The notes below the pieces were generated by a model, which saw nothing but the letters and a program-made list of their open reading frames with translations, was not told the DNA's origin and made no database searches. Positions 32,825 to 44,182 of a stretch of 64,000 bases of DNA are shown piece by piece. Origin of the DNA: Calliphora vicina (Eukaryota; Arthropoda; Insecta; Diptera; Calliphoridae); contig NC_088780.1 of NCBI RefSeq assembly GCF_958450345.1, forward strand, positions 63,015,533 through 63,079,532, read 5' to 3'. Within the stretch, counting starts at the first letter, position 1. Every line of letters starts with the position of its first letter. The translations under genes and the position numbers were made by a program.

Positions 32825-34216
32825 ATGTCAAAGAGAAAAGGGAAGTCGAAAGATAGAGAAGAACCAACTAGTGATAGCCAAATTGATTACACGTTTGACG
32901 AAAATTCCGAAAATCCATTTATTCCTCGACCGAGGATAAGCGAAAGCCCAATTTTAACAAGATCTAAAGCTCGAATTCTTAATTTATCTGTTGAAAACTC
33001 AGACAGCCCATTTGTGTCAAGGCCTAAAATTGTAAAAAGTCCAATAGCTTCACAGGCTAGAAATAATTTACCGTCTTCTTTGCAACCGGCAGAATCAGCT
33101 GTTGACATGGGTAATGAAAACGAAAGTAGTAGTTTGCCAAGTGGTTCACAACAAGTCCCTACTGGCGGCGTTAACGTAAACGATTTAAGTATTTTAACTT
33201 CAAGGTTAGAACGTGTCCTCACGTTAAATCATAATGCGTTTATGGGTGAGATATCCAATTTAAGACAGTCTCTAGTAGAAGGTTTTAACCGAAATTCAAA
33301 TACTCATAACCAACCACAGGTAAATCAAAACAATTCAGGCATCAATACTAACAACGGCCATAATAACTCTTTCCATAATCAAAGTATGAATTCAGATGCG
33401 GGTAGAAGTACATCTTCTAATGATTATGTTCGATTAGATAAATGGAACATCATTTACGATGGTACAGATGATGTCAACGATTTTCTCTTTAAAGTTGACA
33501 CGCTCAAAAATAGATATAATTGCTCAGACAAATATATAAGTTCCAATTTTCATACTATTTTAAAAGGCAAAGCCGACACTTGGTTTTGGTCATTTTTGAA
33601 ACAGCACCCTAACTCAAAGTACGACGAAATCAAATTTGCATTAACAAAACAGTTTGGAAAGATAGAAAATGACTGTGACAAAATCGTCAGAATGATTGAA
33701 CGTCGACAAACGCCAAAGGAATCTTTTGACGACTACTTTTCCGAAATGATCGCAATGAACAATCGTCTCTCCCAGCCGATGAATGAGAGTAAAATGATAG
33801 AGTTGATCAAAAATAATCTTAAGGAATCTTTAGGTTCACTTTTGTTTGCCACGGAATTATTCAGCTTAGATCATTTGAGAGATTCTGCTAGAAAAGCCGA
33901 AACGTATGTTATAAGACAACAGTATATTCGATTTCAGAAGAAACATGTTGCAGAATTAGAAGCCAATGAAAACGTAAGGGAATTAGATGACGAGGAAGAG
34001 GAAATAGCTGCATTTAGGTACCAGGGCAACCAAAATAGGGAGCGAAAGGAATTGGACACACGCCATTATAAATGTTGGAATTGTGACCAAATTGGCCACT
34101 CTTTCTACGATTGTCCGTCCGAAACACGTACTCTATTCTGCTTCAGATGTGGCGAGAAAAATATTACTACTCCACAGTGCAAAAAGCACTCGAAAAACAG
34201 AAACTCGAACGAGTAG
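32825..34216 (+). CDS. gag: Gag polyprotein of the Gypsy-type element
   Basis: An intact 463-residue frame starting at an ATG about 550 nt after the 5' LTR. It assembles the cytoplasmic particle and packages element RNA. The N-terminal 200 residues are low-complexity, rich in N, S and Q. A capsid-like helical region spans roughly 200-360 (contains KADTWFWSFLKQ). The C-terminus has a CCHC knuckle CWNCDQIGHSFYDC (C417) and a second, incomplete Cys cluster (CFRCGEKN). It overlaps pol by 106 nt in a different frame, so Pol is probably made by -1 frameshifting. Confidence 0.92.
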   Translation: MSKRKGKSKDREEPTSDSQIDYTFDENSENPFIPRPRISESPILTRSKARILNLSVENSDSPFVSRPKIVKSPIASQARNNLPSSLQPAESAVDMGNENESSSLPSGSQQVPTGGVNVNDLSILTSRLERVLTLNHNAFMGEISNLRQSLVEGFNRNSNTHNQPQVNQNNSGINTNNGHNNSFHNQSMNSDAGRSTSSNDYVRLDKWNIIYDGTDDVNDFLFKVDTLKNRYNCSDKYISSNFHTILKGKADTWFWSFLKQHPNSKYDEIKFALTKQFGKIENDCDKIVRMIERRQTPKESFDDYFSEMIAMNNRLSQPMNESKMIELIKNNLKESLGSLLFATELFSLDHLRDSARKAETYVIRQQYIRFQKKHVAELEANENVRELDDEEEEIAAFRYQGNQNRERKELDTRHYKCWNCDQIGHSFYDCPSETRTLFCFRCGEKNITTPQCKKHSKNRNSNE

Positions 34217-37200
34217 AAGAGGGTTCCTCGTTCTCTCACAAAAATCCCTCAGATCTAAATTCTTATACACCAGTTGAAGACACCGGAAATGAAAAGTTTA
34301 AAGATAATGAAAAACCAGTTGATGACATAGGAAATGAAAAGGCTAAAGATAATGAAAAAAATAAAATTTTGACTAGGCATAGTGACAATAATGACCACAA
34401 TAACAAAATTCCGAGCATTTTTGAACCAAATGAAACTTTTCATCAGAGAAAATTAAAATATGAGCAGGCAAGAGAACGCATTTTTAATGAAAATTTAATT
34501 CCAAAAAGGTTGATGAAATGTAGAGAAAGATATAGGAAAAGGAAAAAGTTTGCAAGAATAGTCGAATCTACAGTTATAGATGAATTGAAAGATACGAGGC
34601 CATACGCAAAAGTTAGTTTGGCTTCTCTAGAACTTTTCGGGTTACTTGATTCCGGGGCCTCGATCAGTGTTCTGGGAAAAGGCTGCTTGGAGTTTTTAGC
34701 CAGGATCCATTTAGATTATACACCAACTTTTACCTCACTGAAAACTGCGGACGGCGGAAAACAGAGTGTTATTGGGTTTGTAGATATACCAGCGACTTAC
34801 AACAACGTTACAAAAAATATACTTTTTTACTTATGTCCTAATTTAAAACAATCTCTCTACTTAGGGATAAACTTTTGGAAAAGTTTTAATATTGCACCTC
34901 AATTGTTTGTTTCTGAAATTTCTTTAGGCAGTGAAGCATTTTCTTCTGACATTAAAACCAATATCCATAATCTTTCAGACATAGATATTTTTGAACTTGA
35001 AAGTGTAGTGGAAGAATTTCCATCATTTAGTAAGCTTGGCTTAGGCCGCACTTCATTAGAAACTCACTCAATTGATACTGGCGATTCGTTACCATTCAAG
35101 ATAAAGCATTATCCCTTATCTCCACCACGACAGGCAGAAGCTTATACCGAACTGGACCGTATGTTACAATTGGGAGTTATCGAAGAAAGCAACAGTCCAT
35201 ACTGTAGCCCCATTGTATTGGTTAGAAAACCGGGTAAGATTCGACTTTGTCTCGATTCTCGAAAATTAAATACTCTAACAAAAAAAGACGCGTATCCTTT
35301 ACCACATATCAATGGTCTTTTGAGTCGTTTACAGGATACTCACTATATTACAGGTATTGACCTAAAAGACGCCTTTTGGCAAATACCTTTAGATGAGTCT
35401 TCCAAAGAAAAAACGGCATTCGCAGTACCTGGTCGGCCACTGTATCACTTTACAGTTATGCCTTTCGGGCTGTGTAACGCCGCACAAAGAATGAGTCGTT
35501 TAATGGACAAGACTATTCCCAGTCGACTCCGTGAAAACGTCTTCATTTATCTTGATGATTTGTTAGTTTGTACAAAAGATTTCAAAACACACATTGATAT
35601 TTTACGAGAGGTGGCAAAATGTTTAAAAAGCGCGAATTTGACAATAAATGTCGGGAAAAGTCGTTTCTGCCAAAAAGAAATAAAATACCTCGGGTATATC
35701 GTAGGGCAAGGTTGCTTACGGACAGACAAGGCAAAGGTAGCTGCAATAATGGATTTTCCATTACCAAAAAGCGCCAGACAGATACGTAGGTACATTGGGA
35801 TGACTGGGTGGTATCGTCAGTTTATACCCAACTTTGCTGATTTGGCAGCACCACTTACTGACTGTTTAAAAAAAGGAACAGAATTTCGACTAACACCAGA
35901 AGCGGAAATTTCATTTGGCAAGTTAAAGGAAGCTTTAACATCCGCTCCAGTGCTCGTACAGCCTGATTTCGGACGACCATTTAGTATCCAGTGCGACGCG
36001 TCGCGTGTAGGTGTAGGTGGTGTACTCACACAGACAGATGAGGAAGGCAGAGAACACCCAGTGGCGTACGTGTCACAAAAATTGAATAAAAACCAGAAAA
36101 ATTACACAGTTACGGAACTGGAGTGCCTCGCCGCGATTGTGTGCCTTAAAAGATTTCGTCCCTATGTGGAAGGCCTCCCATTCAAAATAGTGACCGATCA
36201 TTCCAGTCTCCGCTGGTTGATGTCTCAGAAAGACTTATCCGGTCGACTTGGCCGTTGGAGTTTAAAGCTCCAAAGCTTCGATTTTGAAGTTGAGTATAGG
36301 AAAGGTTCAGCAAACGTGGTACCTGATACCCTGTCTAGATTAGACGTCGATGAAATTTCCTTGCCATCATTTCCAACTGAAATTGACCTCAGTTCACCAT
36401 TTTTTAAATCTGACGAATATATAGAGTTAATTACGCAAATTTCTGAAAGTCCTGCTAGTTTTCCCGATACTGTAGTATCTGAAGGTTTTATTTACCAAAG
36501 GGTTAAGTTTCGAAAGGGTGAATATGTCGAAGAAATGTCATTGTGGAGATTGTGGTTGCCTAAAGAGCTTTGCGAGCAGGTTATTGAATTAAACCATATT
36601 TTATTGTCGTGTCATGGTGGTTTAGCAAAAACACTAAACAGAGTCAGGGAAAAATACTTCTGGCCAAAAATGTCACTTGACATAAAAAGATTTGTTTCCA
36701 ATTGCGAAGTTTGTAAACTTGTAAAACCTGCAAACCAAATCCTTAGACCACCTATGGGTAGACAAATTGTCACTGAACGTCCATTTCAGAGGATTTATAT
36801 GGATTTGTTAGGACCTTATCCTAGAACCAAGATGGGTAACTCAACAGTTTTCGTAGCTATTGACCATTTTTCAAAATATATTTTCTTGAAACCACTTAAA
36901 AAAGCTTCAAGTTCTGCTATAATAAAATTTTTAGAGGAAACAGTTTTCCATCAATTTGGTGTCCCACAATTTATCCACTCGGACAATGGGAAGCAGTTCG
37001 TATCATCACAAATGTCCGATTTTTTAAAAGTTTATGGGGTGACTCATATAAAAACAGCTTTCTACTCCCCACAAGCGAATGTTTCCGAAAGAACAAATCG
37101 CGAATTCTTAGTAAAACTTCGTGTATTATTAAAAGATAAACAAGATCGATGGGACATGCATGTGTCTAAAATAGCTAGTATATTAAGAAGCGATTACCAT

Positions 37201-37626
37201 GGCGCAATCAAGAGTTCGCCATATTTTTGTGTCTTCGGCTATAATATGGTAACTCACGGATCTGCCTATGAGATTCTTCAAAAATTAAATAGCTTAAATG
37301 AGCCACAATGCAATTTCATACCAAATGACTGCAGAATGTCCAATTTACACGCAAAAGTGAAAGAAAATTTACTCATAGCTCATGAAAAAGCAACGAAAAG
37401 ATACAACCTAAGATCTAGAGATATTAATTATAAGCCTGGTCAGGAAGTTTTGCGAAAAAGCTTTCAGCAATCTGACATGAAAAAGGGCGTTAATGCGAAA
37501 TTATTGCCACCCTATGTTAAATGCAAAGTTAGAAAGAAAGTCGGTACATCTTATTATGAGCTTGAGACTACTACAGGCAAATATATTGGCATGTATCATG
37601 CAAAGGATCTTAAGCCTCTAAATTAG
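34111..37626 (+). CDS. pol: Pol polyprotein: PR, RT, RNase H, integrase
   Basis: An open frame of 1171 codons in the -1 frame relative to gag, not requiring its own start. The aspartic protease motif LLDSGAS is at about 179. RT has AFWQIPL and catalytic YLDD (about 480-483). RNase H has IQCDAS and TVTELECLA. Integrase has an HHCC zinc-binding module (NHILLSCHGG to NCEVCKL, about 828-868) and catalytic D898, D958 and E993. D958 and E993 are separated by 34 residues, one fewer than the common DD35E, in a PQANVSE context. The C-terminal part is basic (KRYNLRSRD). No stop or frameshift is seen, so it appears functional. It copies element RNA to DNA and integrates it. Confidence 0.95.
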   Translation: MSVRNTYSILLQMWREKYYYSTVQKALEKQKLERVEEGSSFSHKNPSDLNSYTPVEDTGNEKFKDNEKPVDDIGNEKAKDNEKNKILTRHSDNNDHNNKIPSIFEPNETFHQRKLKYEQARERIFNENLIPKRLMKCRERYRKRKKFARIVESTVIDELKDTRPYAKVSLASLELFGLLDSGASISVLGKGCLEFLARIHLDYTPTFTSLKTADGGKQSVIGFVDIPATYNNVTKNILFYLCPNLKQSLYLGINFWKSFNIAPQLFVSEISLGSEAFSSDIKTNIHNLSDIDIFELESVVEEFPSFSKLGLGRTSLETHSIDTGDSLPFKIKHYPLSPPRQAEAYTELDRMLQLGVIEESNSPYCSPIVLVRKPGKIRLCLDSRKLNTLTKKDAYPLPHINGLLSRLQDTHYITGIDLKDAFWQIPLDESSKEKTAFAVPGRPLYHFTVMPFGLCNAAQRMSRLMDKTIPSRLRENVFIYLDDLLVCTKDFKTHIDILREVAKCLKSANLTINVGKSRFCQKEIKYLGYIVGQGCLRTDKAKVAAIMDFPLPKSARQIRRYIGMTGWYRQFIPNFADLAAPLTDCLKKGTEFRLTPEAEISFGKLKEALTSAPVLVQPDFGRPFSIQCDASRVGVGGVLTQTDEEGREHPVAYVSQKLNKNQKNYTVTELECLAAIVCLKRFRPYVEGLPFKIVTDHSSLRWLMSQKDLSGRLGRWSLKLQSFDFEVEYRKGSANVVPDTLSRLDVDEISLPSFPTEIDLSSPFFKSDEYIELITQISESPASFPDTVVSEGFIYQRVKFRKGEYVEEMSLWRLWLPKELCEQVIELNHILLSCHGGLAKTLNRVREKYFWPKMSLDIKRFVSNCEVCKLVKPANQILRPPMGRQIVTERPFQRIYMDLLGPYPRTKMGNSTVFVAIDHFSKYIFLKPLKKASSSAIIKFLEETVFHQFGVPQFIHSDNGKQFVSSQMSDFLKVYGVTHIKTAFYSPQANVSERTNREFLVKLRVLLKDKQDRWDMHVSKIASILRSDYHGAIKSSPYFCVFGYNMVTHGSAYEILQKLNSLNEPQCNFIPNDCRMSNLHAKVKENLLIAHEKATKRYNLRSRDINYKPGQEVLRKSFQQSDMKKGVNAKLLPPYVKCKVRKKVGTSYYELETTTGKYIGMYHAKDLKPLN

Positions 37627-37756
37627 TTTAACGATATAGATTAATAATTGCCCGGCTAATACTATAATCAGGGTGTGGTCGTGCCCCACGAAAACCTTTC
37701 AAAATTAGTTTTTCCTTATTTTCGTCATATGTATACTAGTACTACAAAGAAGGTTT
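37627..37756 (+). other. Short pol-3'LTR spacer with purine tract
   Basis: 130 bp with no room for an envelope gene. The purine-rich acaaagaagg immediately before the LTR (about 37745-37753) is the likely plus-strand primer. Confidence 0.7.
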
Positions 37757-40297
37757 TGTAACAAATTTTGAATTGTGGTAACAAATCAAAAGTAGAATGT
37801 TGATAAACTTCTAGCAAATGAGTTTTTTTTTTTATTTTGAATTAAAATATACCAAGTTTATGTAAACTGAAAACCTCAGAACATTTCTCAGATCACTCAA
37901 TACTAATTACAGACAAATCACTCAAAACTAATTACAAATGTTAACATTATAAAATAAAATATTAAATGTAGATATACACTCATATGTTTATTCAAATAAT
38001 TATAAATACGTATGTTAATATAAGTATGTAAGTATATCATAAATTATGTTAAATCATGATGCAATTATGCTCACACCAGTAGCACAACATAACCAATATA
38101 TCTCATGCCATATGATAACATAATTTATGTCTTACAATTATGTCAGATATAATAGTTACGAGTACTAATGTAGTTAGCAACATTGATAATATATCGATAA
38201 CCAATATAATTATCAAGTAATCACATATATGAGATATCTAAGCATAAACGAAGTGTAAAGCTTGATTCAATCTTCCGCTCGGCCTTTTTTATTGAAATTT
38301 CTAAGAGTTAAGTTAATTTACGGAATATAAAGAACTTAATAAAAGAATTTTTTATATATATTAAGATTTATATACTTATGTATATAAAATAATATAATTT
38401 GCAAATAGTTTCATAAAAATATTCAGAAATACCGATCTAGTGTTTTTTTTTATCGAATGTGTAAAACCCAAATTAATTTTGGTAAGAATTTGAATAAAAT
38501 ACTATTTAAAATGTTTAAATAATATAAAACTATTTGTAGGGTTTTTATAACATTATAATAATTAATACTGGAGATGTTTTAATGTGGGCTTAATTACTTG
38601 AGTAATTATTTTTGATGAAATCATCAATTTATCATTTTACTTGAGCATCGTCCAAAGTTCAACATTATGCAAATGCACGTTTTCTGATTGCATTTACAAT
38701 AAATCTTCTCCTAATGTTTGCCTCTAATACTCAACCATATACATCATCATTACAATAAAATCAGCATCATCGTAAAATTCGTCCAAATATTGCTCCCATA
38801 TTAATTACAGAGCTCCAAACTTTTATATACAAGGCCGTAAAATTATTAAAATAAGTTATCGATTGCCAGCATGAAATTTTGTTATAACCTCAACAAACAT
38901 TAATTCTACATAATTGTAATGCAATCTTCATTATGACGTTAAATCATATTAATCAACAACAAAATTCATCACATCATCTGTATAACTTATAAAATGAATG
39001 ATCTTCAGAAGATTTAAATGTGCTCAATTTTAGCCCACAATTGTATTATGACTTAAGACGTACCAAAAAGAAGAACACAAAAATCTCAAATTATTGCGTG
39101 ACGTCATCGATTTATTACAAAGCAAATCAATCGCTAAGAGCATTTAAAATAAAAGAAACACTAACAGTAAGCTTTGTAATGTATATTATATATGTAAGTA
39201 AGTTAACATTAAGATTTTTTAATTAACCTGAAGAGAGTTTCTCTTAAACTTTGTTTTATAATTTTTCTACTTTACATCTGTAAAGAATAATGTTCATTTA
39301 ACATTAACATTTAATATTATTTTCTATCAAATGAACAACTAAGAGATTTAATATATTAATGTTAATGAATCAAACATTAGTATTTTGTATATATATATAT
39401 ATTGTTAATGTAAATTATATTGCACATACCTATAACTATAATGTTAATTTAATTATTAATTTATAAGTTTTGGCATGTTAAATATATTTTGTATATTATA
39501 TCTACAGATTTAAATAATATTTTTGCTAATACAAATTTCTCTGAGTTACAGTATACTGGATATTTTGAGCTCAAACTATCAGCCGAGTAACAGAAAAAGG
39601 GTATTTAAAAGGGTAACATTTTACATCATCATCACCAATGAAACACAAAAATCGTAAGTTATAATATACAAAACTAAATAACATGCGTTCGTTTAACATT
39701 TAATCGTTTAAAATTTAATAATTTTACTAACAAATTTTATATTATTTCATAATAATTATTTGAAATAAGATATATATTTTAAGTCTGATATGAATATCTT
39801 GCTTTATATAAAAATAATTTATTATATTAATAAACAGTTTTGAATTGACAAATATGGAAAGTTCTGAGTAAAGATAATTTTATTGGGAATGCTGAGAATT
39901 AATTATATAATACGGATGATTTAGTAGGATGTTATTTTAGGGTAGATACTGAACATTATTTAAAGAACACTACGGTATCATAGAAGAATGAGGGTGGGTA
40001 ATTATTCAATAGTGTTCAATGTGATAAGAACATCTATCACTTTTCTATACAGATTTTACAAAAATACCATATTTAGTATTCATTCAATAGCCAGGTTTTA
40101 TTGTTAAATTTACATTTCTTTTAAAGTCAAGTCTTGGAAAGATTTATTTTCTTATTTGTTTGTGTAGTGTGTAAAGGTCAGGTGTGCTCAAGAACCCTCC
40201 CCAATCCGGCGAGCTAAGCCTATTCTAGCTTTCCAAGCACCGAGTACATTTGCCATAAAACTCATTAATTTGAAAACACTAAAGAAAATTTGCTACA
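37757..40297 (+). repeat. 3' LTR, 2541 bp
   Basis: Begins TGTAACAAATTTTG and ends TTTGCTACA, nearly identical to the 5' LTR. It preserves the empty target (atgtagat once, 37966-37973) of the MITE found in the 5' LTR. Confidence 0.96.
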
Positions 40298-40918
40298 GTT
40301 TCGGAGTTGTAATAACAAATTGAAGCAAAAAATATATTTTTTTGCGTGAAAATAATTTTTTTTTGTTTTAAAAAAATTAAGAAAAATCGAAAACGGGAGA
40401 AATTGTTCAGTTTTATTGCTTTATCGCAAAGCCACATGTAATAGAAACAAAATGAGATATCGATCATACAAATTTATGGATTCTTTTCGAATTTTTTTCG
40501 CAATTAAGTGAATTCGCTCATTTTCCTAGTTTTTTACTGTAGCACCGTGTACAATAGGGTGGCCCTTAATAAACGAAAGTTGGATTTTGGCCATTCTCAC
40601 CCCCCAGTTTGGTGAACATTGGTAAAAAAATCATCCTGAAAAAATTTTAGGTAAATCGGTTGGGGTTAAGACGTGCCGCAAGCCCTCTGAAGTTTTGAGA
40701 TGCATTTACTAGGCGAAAAAATGCATTTTTTCAGTTTTTGTAAAAATTTTGCCAATTTAATTTAAAAAGAATATAAATGTGTACGTAATTGTCGTTCTAA
40801 TGAGACCTAAAAACAGAAATTGGTCAAAAAATGTTAAAGTTATTAAAAATTCGCCAGGCCATTAACTTGTCTCGGGCAACTAGAACAGCTTTTTGCGAAT
40901 CTGAATCTGGCATCCCTA
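40298..40918. other. Right part of family D element
   Basis: Non-coding sequence with a block at about 40556-40720 (aatagggtggcccttaataa) that resembles common insect repeats. The terminus ctggcatcccta ends at 40918. Confidence 0.5.
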
Positions 40919-40936
40919 CATGTAATACACACAAAA

Positions 40937-41240
40937 TACTAGTCTTACCTATCAGATCGCTTGTTTCGGATAAAGTGCGGCGATTATGTGACAAGCGAAT
41001 GTGCGATCAATGCTGGTGACCCTCAAGGTAGTGTTCTTTGAAGCTGACGGGAGCTCAATAAGAAATTAAAACATCCACAGAGACTTAGATGTGCCTTTAG
41101 TCAAGGATAAATTTATAAAAACTCGTGAAGCATATTTGTCAAAACTAAATCATCGTCCGCACCAGATCGCAAGGATACTTGCCGTAACTGAAAACAGATC
41201 AAGGCTATTTAGAGTTGATATACCACTCATCTTATTTGAG
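40937..41240 (+). pseudogene. Internally deleted Jockey-like ORF2 fragment
   Basis: 40938-41035 encodes an RT segment matching the LINE copy 1 region around LSDR and INAGDPQGSVL. It is then joined, after a stop, to 41066-41240, which encodes the C-terminal motif NIHRDLDVPLVKDKF, then REAYLSKL. The roughly 150 codons that separate these blocks in copy 1 are missing. It is clearly inactive. Confidence 0.75.
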
Positions 41241-41334
41241 ACTAATTTGATAAATATGATTCTCCACTGAGAGAACAACAATTTTTTAGTTATAAGATTT
41301 AATTATAATTAAAGATTTAACGTATAATTAAATA

Positions 41335-42119
41335 ATAATAGGTTAGGTTAGGTTCCATGGGTAGCCACTCTTCAAGCAGCTCACTTGGGTCCATTCAAAA
41401 CTGATCCCATTGTGATACCCAAGGGGTAAACATCTTGGTATTAATTATACGTCCGTTGTTTCCAGGCTAAACCAACCAGATTCTCTGATGAAAGAGTAGA
41501 TTCGTCTAAGACTTATCCTTGATAGCTCATCTAAGCATGATAGGAATGGTGTTCCGAAGATACGTTCCCTCAGATTTATCAGAGCCGGGCATTGACAGAA
41601 TAGGTGTGACACCGTCTCATCCTCTTCTTCATTATGGCAGCTCCTACAGTAGTCATTATACCGTAGGCCCAATCTCCTAGCATGTGTCCCAATTATACAG
41701 TGTCCTGTAATGAAGGAGACAATTAGCCTTATTTGCTCACGACGAAATTCCATAAGTAGATTCGTCCTGCTGGCATCATATACGGGCCAAGTAGACCTCG
41801 TTGTAACACAGGAAGACTCATTGGTCCACTTGCTTTGTGCAGATTCATATAGTGTCCGCTGAACAGCCATCTTGCATATAGCAAGGGAAATACCAGAAAA
41901 GGGGTCGATCTCATCATCATCCATCATCGCCCACATTTTGGCCAGTTCGTCAGCTATACAATTACCCTGATTACCATCATGGCCAGGGACCCATATAAGC
42001 GTTATCTTAGAATGTCTCGCTATCTCATTAAGGGATACCCGGCATTCCTCGGTTAACCTAGATGTCGTAAAGACACCCGCTATTCCTTTAACGGCAGCCT
42101 TGCTATCGGTAAATATACA
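41335..42119 (-). pseudogene. 5'-truncated LINE with RNase H (I-superclade-like)
   Basis: Reading leftward from the truncation point near 42119, the frame is open to 41445. It encodes an RNase H domain with FTDSKAAVKG, VPGHDGNQGN and ADELAK, then the C-terminal region with C-x2-C, H and C spacing (CRSCHNEEEDETVSHLFCQC). Such a post-RT RNase H is typical of I-superclade LINEs (I, Loa, R1-like) and absent from Jockey. 41335-41444 is the short 3'UTR ending at ggttaggttagg against an AT-rich target. The RT and endonuclease are missing. Confidence 0.75.
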
Positions 42120-42236
42120 TAATAATAATTAAATAATAATAATTTAAAAAAAAAAAAATTGATGAACAAACAATATTTTAGAAAAATTTGGTCATGTCAA
42201 TACAAAGTTTTTGCTGTTATATTAATATTTTCTTAA

Positions 42237-42382
42237 CACGTTCGCTGCCGTCGTATATTAAAAAAAACTTACCAGTGTGTCAAAAGTATTTTTTGGTATG
42301 TTCAGTGACCCACTGGTGGGTCACATGGCCTTACGGAAAAAATTCGTGTGAACCACCAGTAGGTCACATGGCAGCGAATGTA
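42237..42382. mobile_element. piggyBac-like MITE, 146 bp
   Basis: Flanked by TTAA on both sides (42233-42236, 42383-42386). The ends CACGTTCGCTGCC and complement of TACATTCGCTGCC are inverted. The centre holds the palindrome gtgacccactggtgggtcac. TTAA duplications are the hallmark of piggyBac. Confidence 0.8.
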
Positions 42383-42450
42383 TTAAACTAAACAACCCAG
42401 CGAAAACTTTTGTAATATAAGTTTTTGCTGGGTTATGTAAATGTAGTTAC

Positions 42451-43595
42451 TAGAGTTGTGTAGCTCATGAATGACCTAGTTCAATTGAGCTATTCACTCA
42501 ACTGAGCGAAGTGAATCATTCATCATACTGAGCGTTTTCAGCGTATTCAACTGAGCGGTTTGGTTTTATGCTCATGTTTCTTTCAGTACTCATGAAAGAG
42601 CTGCACAAGCACATTCATTTGTCATCTTCAATGTTTCACATGTTTCACTTTACTCGTCAATTCTGTAACATTCTTTCGCTCACTGATATTGAAAAGTGAG
42701 TGAGTATTGTGTCCTACAAAAATAAAACGATCGTTCGAATGTAGGTTTGTTATGTATGTATATGATCGTATGCTGCCGCGTATATATTTTTGTTTCAAGA
42801 ATTATTAGAGTTATTCAAATTGTTTTTGTTTTCATGAAGGAATTTTTATATGTGTGAATTTATTTATGGTATGGTGATGTAGAATGAAATAAAGAAAGAG
42901 CTACAGTTTGTAAGTAAATTTCATAAAAAAAATAATGAAAAAGGGAAATACTATCGTGGGTTTTTCGCTGTTTTTTGGAATGACAGTTTAGAATTTCTGA
43001 ATTTAAGGAAATTCTATTTATATATTGTTATATCATAAAATAATTAAGTTAATGTTGAAAATATACAAATTGTATCACAAAACTATTTTTCTTTCTTATT
43101 TTTAGTAGAAATTTTGTTGATCATATATATGTATGTATATAAGTTGTAATAGTCAGGTAAAAAATATATATTTTGCCAATTGATAACTAACATGAGTTTT
43201 TTGGTAATTTTATTATTTTGTGGTAAAAGAATACCTTATAGTTAGTGAATGTTCTGCTTAACAAATATTGTCTAAACATTTGGTTAGCATCGGAAATTAG
43301 AAATAATAAAAAATTAACTCTTTTTTCCGCAAAAATATTAGTTTAAATAAAATACAATTTGATTTTTTAAAATTTTAATGAATTATTTCACGCATAAATC
43401 TCTAATTGTCAAAAGACTGTGTGTTTTACAACTAACAACAGAAATAATTGATTTAATTCACTACAAGCAATTCTCAAAATGAAATGGTCATTATACAACA
43501 TACTGAGCTAATGAGCTAAAAGAGCGACCTGGTTCATTTCAGTGAGCTGAGCTGAAAAGAGCGGTCACTTCACTGAGCTAATAAACCCAACTCTA
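42451..43595. mobile_element. Non-autonomous hAT element, 1.15 kb
   Basis: The inverted ends start TAGAGTTG and continue with tagctca motifs. The perfect 8-bp target duplication gtagttac is at 42443-42450 and 43596-43603. Subterminal regions are packed with gagctna/gagcg motifs (42470-42620 and 43500-43580). There is no transposase. Confidence 0.88.
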
Positions 43596-44182
43596 GTAGT
43601 TACTGAGTTAAAATCAGGGACATAACGGTTATGACTAGGGATGCCAGATTCAGATTCGCAAAAAGCTGGACATTGGGCTTTAAAAAGCTGGACAAATAAA
43701 AAAAAACTGGACATTATAAAAATGACTGAAGTTATTCCAAAAAACCGTTTTCAGTCATGTTCGTCAACATAACGAAGAGTAACTCAGTCAGTTTTTTTTT
43801 CCGATTTTAATTTTTTAATGGGTTTAGAAAAAACTGATTACACTTAATTCAAGTTTCAGGTCTTATTATTAACTTCCAAAAAAATCTTAAAAAATAAAAG
43901 TTGAGAAAATGTAAATTTTTAACTTTATCTGAAATTAATGCGCCTCGAAAAATATTTTTTTGATATGTCGTAGTGGATATTTTTTTCCTCATGCCAAAAA
44001 CTATCGAAAAATCTATGGCACAATATCGATTGCTAAATCGAAAGAATTAAAAGTAATAAATTAAATACTGCCACTTTATTTTGTTTTTGAGCTTTGGCCA
44101 ATTCCAAACCGTTAGAGATTTGTAAACAATTTGGAAAATCTGTACAAGATTCCTCTAAACTTGTTTGTATTAATATTTCAGC

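Larger units (their letters stand above)
29387..40297 (+). mobile_element. Complete Gypsy-type LTR retrotransposon, very young
   Basis: Two LTRs (29387-32271 including an insertion, and 37757-40297) flank gag and pol. Target duplication gttt occurs at 29383-29386 and 40298-40301. A primer-binding site follows the 5' LTR and a purine tract precedes the 3' LTR. The LTRs are 2541 bp each after removal of the inserted MITE plus its duplication, and I saw only two substitutions between them (30535/38561 and 30562/38588). PR-RT-RNaseH-IN order places it in Gypsy/Ty3. The very long LTRs, tRNA-Lys-like primer site and 4-bp duplication recall the Osvaldo/Ulysses group (inference). No envelope gene is present between pol and the 3' LTR. 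Confidence 0.95.
29006..40918. mobile_element. hAT-like element (family D) copy 1, split by Gypsy element
   Basis: The left end TAGGGTTGCCAGCC and right end ctggcatcccta are inverted. The flanks cttgtaaa (28998-29005) and catgtaat (40919-40926) match 6 of 8, consistent with an aged target duplication. Removing the 10.9-kb retrotransposon leaves about 1 kb of non-coding sequence containing ggctggacttggctgg and gctggac motifs. The same ends occur in reverse order at 43636-49339. Confidence 0.7.

Noticed and set aside
37627..37756. Possible envelope gene of the Gypsy element
   Set aside because: Only 130 bp lie between pol and the 3' LTR, so there is no envelope gene and no sign of one elsewhere in the element.
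41335..41355. ggttaggttagg as telomeric (TTAGG)n repeat
   Set aside because: Only about two units, attached to a LINE 3' end; higher flies lack TTAGG telomeres.
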